64,000 nt of DNA from Jutongia huaianensis (GTDB lineage Bacteria; Bacillota; Clostridia; Lachnospirales; Lachnospiraceae). Below the pieces are notes generated by a model. The model was not told the origin of the DNA and did no database searches. It saw only the letters and a program-made list of their open reading frames with translations. Positions 63,025-64,000 of this stretch are shown here, piece by piece. Position numbers and translations under genes: made by a program. How positions within the stretch are numbered: the stretch's first letter is position 1; each line of letters starts with the position of its first letter. The stretch lies in assembly GCF_014384985.1 (NCBI RefSeq), contig NZ_JACRSX010000004.1, forward strand, positions 1-64,000. The letters run 5' to 3'.

Positions 63025-63390
63025 TTACTTTGACTCCATACTGACTACAGTAAAATCCAGACCTTCGATCACATCCCGTATTACGGAATCATCCATCACT
63101 TGGTAAATGGATACGACCGCTGTCTTTTTGTTCAGATTAACCTTTGCCACGACTCCGTCCAGTTCATCCAGATGCTTCTCAATCCTGTTTTTACAGTTCT
63201 GGCAATGCATTCCTTCGATATGCACAGTAATCTCCCGCAGCTTCGGTCCGTCGATTTTCTTTTTCACCGGTTTTTCCTTCGGACCGCCACAGCAATCTCC
63301 TTCCCCTTTCATATGCTTCCAGGTACTGGTGATTGCCGGAATCAGTACTATGATCAGAATGACAACGATTAAAAGTGTTTGTGCATTCAT
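63025..63390 (-). CDS. membrane-anchored heavy-metal-associated (HMA) domain protein
   Basis: 121 residues. N-terminal membrane helix (about 4-20, TLLIVVILIIVLIPAI), a GDCCGGPK motif at about 31-38, and a C-terminal HMA domain (about 52-118) with GMHCQNCKNRIEKHL, the CxxC metal site. The CCGG-bearing N-terminus is like small FeoB-associated proteins, here joined to a copper-chaperone-like fold. Third gene after feoB and the short Cys-rich gene. Probably handles iron or another transition metal at the membrane. Confidence 0.85.
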   Translation of the reverse strand: MNAQTLLIVVILIIVLIPAITSTWKHMKGEGDCCGGPKEKPVKKKIDGPKLREITVHIEGMHCQNCKNRIEKHLDELDGVVAKVNLNKKTAVVSIYQVMDDSVIRDVIEGLDFTVVSMESK

Positions 63391-63415
63391 GACATCATCC
63401 CCTTTAATCTTTGCA

Positions 63416-63592
63416 TTATTTTTTTACAGATTTCTTTTTGTTGGACATACATGAGCGTGTACAGGATCCTGCTGATGGGCATCCAATACAATGTACGCCT
63501 CTTTTCTTCTCTTTGTGAATGTACCAGACCGCAGAACCCACGATCACAACCAAGAGTACAATTAAAATAATGTTAGCAAGCATACCTGACAT
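63416..63592 (-). CDS. FeoB-associated small Cys-rich membrane protein
   Basis: 58 residues from ATG 63592-63590, with GAAAGGG and GATGATGAG upstream. MSGMLANIILIVLLVVIVGSAVWYI forms one membrane helix (in two visible halves), followed by a Lys-rich stretch and CIGCPSAGSCTRSC with four cysteines, then KKKSVKK. This matches the FeoB-associated Cys-rich family. It sits 23 bases after feoB. Too short to be found by most ORF callers. Confidence 0.85.
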   Translation of the reverse strand: MSGMLANIILIVLLVVIVGSAVWYIHKEKKRGVHCIGCPSAGSCTRSCMSNKKKSVKK

Positions 63593-63615
63593 AACTCATC
63601 ATCCCTTTCTGATCA

Positions 63616-64000
63616 TTAATCCAGCTGATACTCCGTATCAATGGCTCTGTTCGCCCTCTGGATCAGATATACGATAACTGCTGCAAAAATACATACTGCG
63701 ATCAGACCGCCAACAAATCCTGCTCCAAGAGCACCTGTTGTGATCAGTGTACCAATCTGGTATACCAGGAAACCAACGGTAAATCCGGTTGCCAGCTGGA
63801 GACAGATACCTGCAAACAGCCACTTACCACTCTGCATCTCAGAGTTCATCGCACCAAGTGCTGCGAAACAAGGTGGTGTATAAAGGTTGAACATCAGGTA
63901 TGCAAGAGCTGCTACCTTTGTGATACCCATAGCCATTGCTACCTTGTTACCACTACCTACCAGTGCAAGCTCATCTGTATCGATAAAATTGGTCAGTGCA
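63616..64000 (-). CDS. feoB: ferrous iron transporter FeoB, C-terminal part (5' end outside window)
   Basis: About 127 C-terminal residues are visible. ALTNFIDTDELALVGSGNKV, then AALAYLMFNLYTPPCFAALGAMNSEM (in FeoB the TPC-containing gate helix) and two final membrane helices, ending RANRAIDTEYQLD. FeoB imports Fe(II) using an N-terminal GTPase, which lies beyond the window edge. Leads a small operon with the two Cys-rich membrane proteins. Confidence 0.9.
   Translation of the reverse strand, partial: ALTNFIDTDELALVGSGNKVAMAMGITKVAALAYLMFNLYTPPCFAALGAMNSEMQSGKWLFAGICLQLATGFTVGFLVYQIGTLITTGALGAGFVGGLIAVCIFAAVIVYLIQRANRAIDTEYQLD

Overview
The window looks like chromosomal DNA of an anaerobic Gram-positive bacterium of the class Clostridia, most likely a Lachnospiraceae-type gut species. 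Reasons: an hrcA-grpE-dnaK-dnaJ operon under a perfect CIRCE operator, a T-box leader on an aspS-gatCAB operon, a ZTP riboswitch on a split purH/purO pair, LL-diaminopimelate aminotransferase, DUF1292 and DUF1002 proteins, strong AGGAGG-type ribosome sites and sigma-A promoters with 17-base spacers. I assign no species. Nearly all genes lie on the minus strand. Only the fliK-like gene, the acyltransferase/SGNH pair and pckA are on the plus strand.

Layout. 1-1148: 3'-truncated, AT-rich helicase IV-like gene. 1338-8021: enolase and the heat-shock operon. 8039-10471: an isolated fliK-like gene behind a hairpin-rich leader. 10672-16260: T-box, aspS, gatC, gatA, gatB and a PilZ gene in one unit. 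16268-21914: MIF-like tautomerase, FN3-like lipoprotein, DUF1002 protein, dapL, a sulfotransferase and the terminator of tRNA-Pro(CGG). 22108-25035: folate genes folC-folE-folP. 25217-27462: serC-serA. 27585-35833: leuC-leuD-tarI-tarJ-leuB-ilvD-ilvB, where two CDP-ribitol genes sit inside a branched-chain amino acid cluster. 35941-39818: CDF metal exporter, proS, and a REC-ComFB response regulator. 39838-50106: a long co-directional set led by a ZTP riboswitch (purO, purH, an unknown gene, an EF-G/TetM-like GTPase fused to a Rae1/YacP-type nuclease, MoxR, DUF58, transglutaminase, DUF1292). 50161-54222: BlaI and an M56 metalloprotease, divergent from a split OatA-like peptidoglycan O-acetylation pair. 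54259-59860: corA, pckA, a large palindromic intergenic element, phosphoketolase. 59949-60514: deletion scar joining remnants of potA and an aldehyde dehydrogenase gene. 60557-64000: LuxR regulator, sodium symporter, and the end of an feo iron-uptake operon with two small cysteine-rich membrane proteins.

How the genes work together. Nondiscriminating AspRS and GatCAB would make Asn-tRNA by transamidation, under tRNA-sensing control. PurO with a lone AICAR formyltransferase replaces bifunctional PurH, under ZTP control. PckA and phosphoketolase point to flexible central carbon flow. TarI/TarJ, the O-acetylation pair, the sulfotransferase and the MoxR-DUF58-transglutaminase set point to envelope modification.

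The candidate for a little-described system is the GTPase-nuclease fusion at 44676-47381. It combines a ribosome A-site-binding GTPase architecture with an A-site mRNA endonuclease domain in one polypeptide. All calls come from reading the sequence. No database search, alignment or folding program was run.
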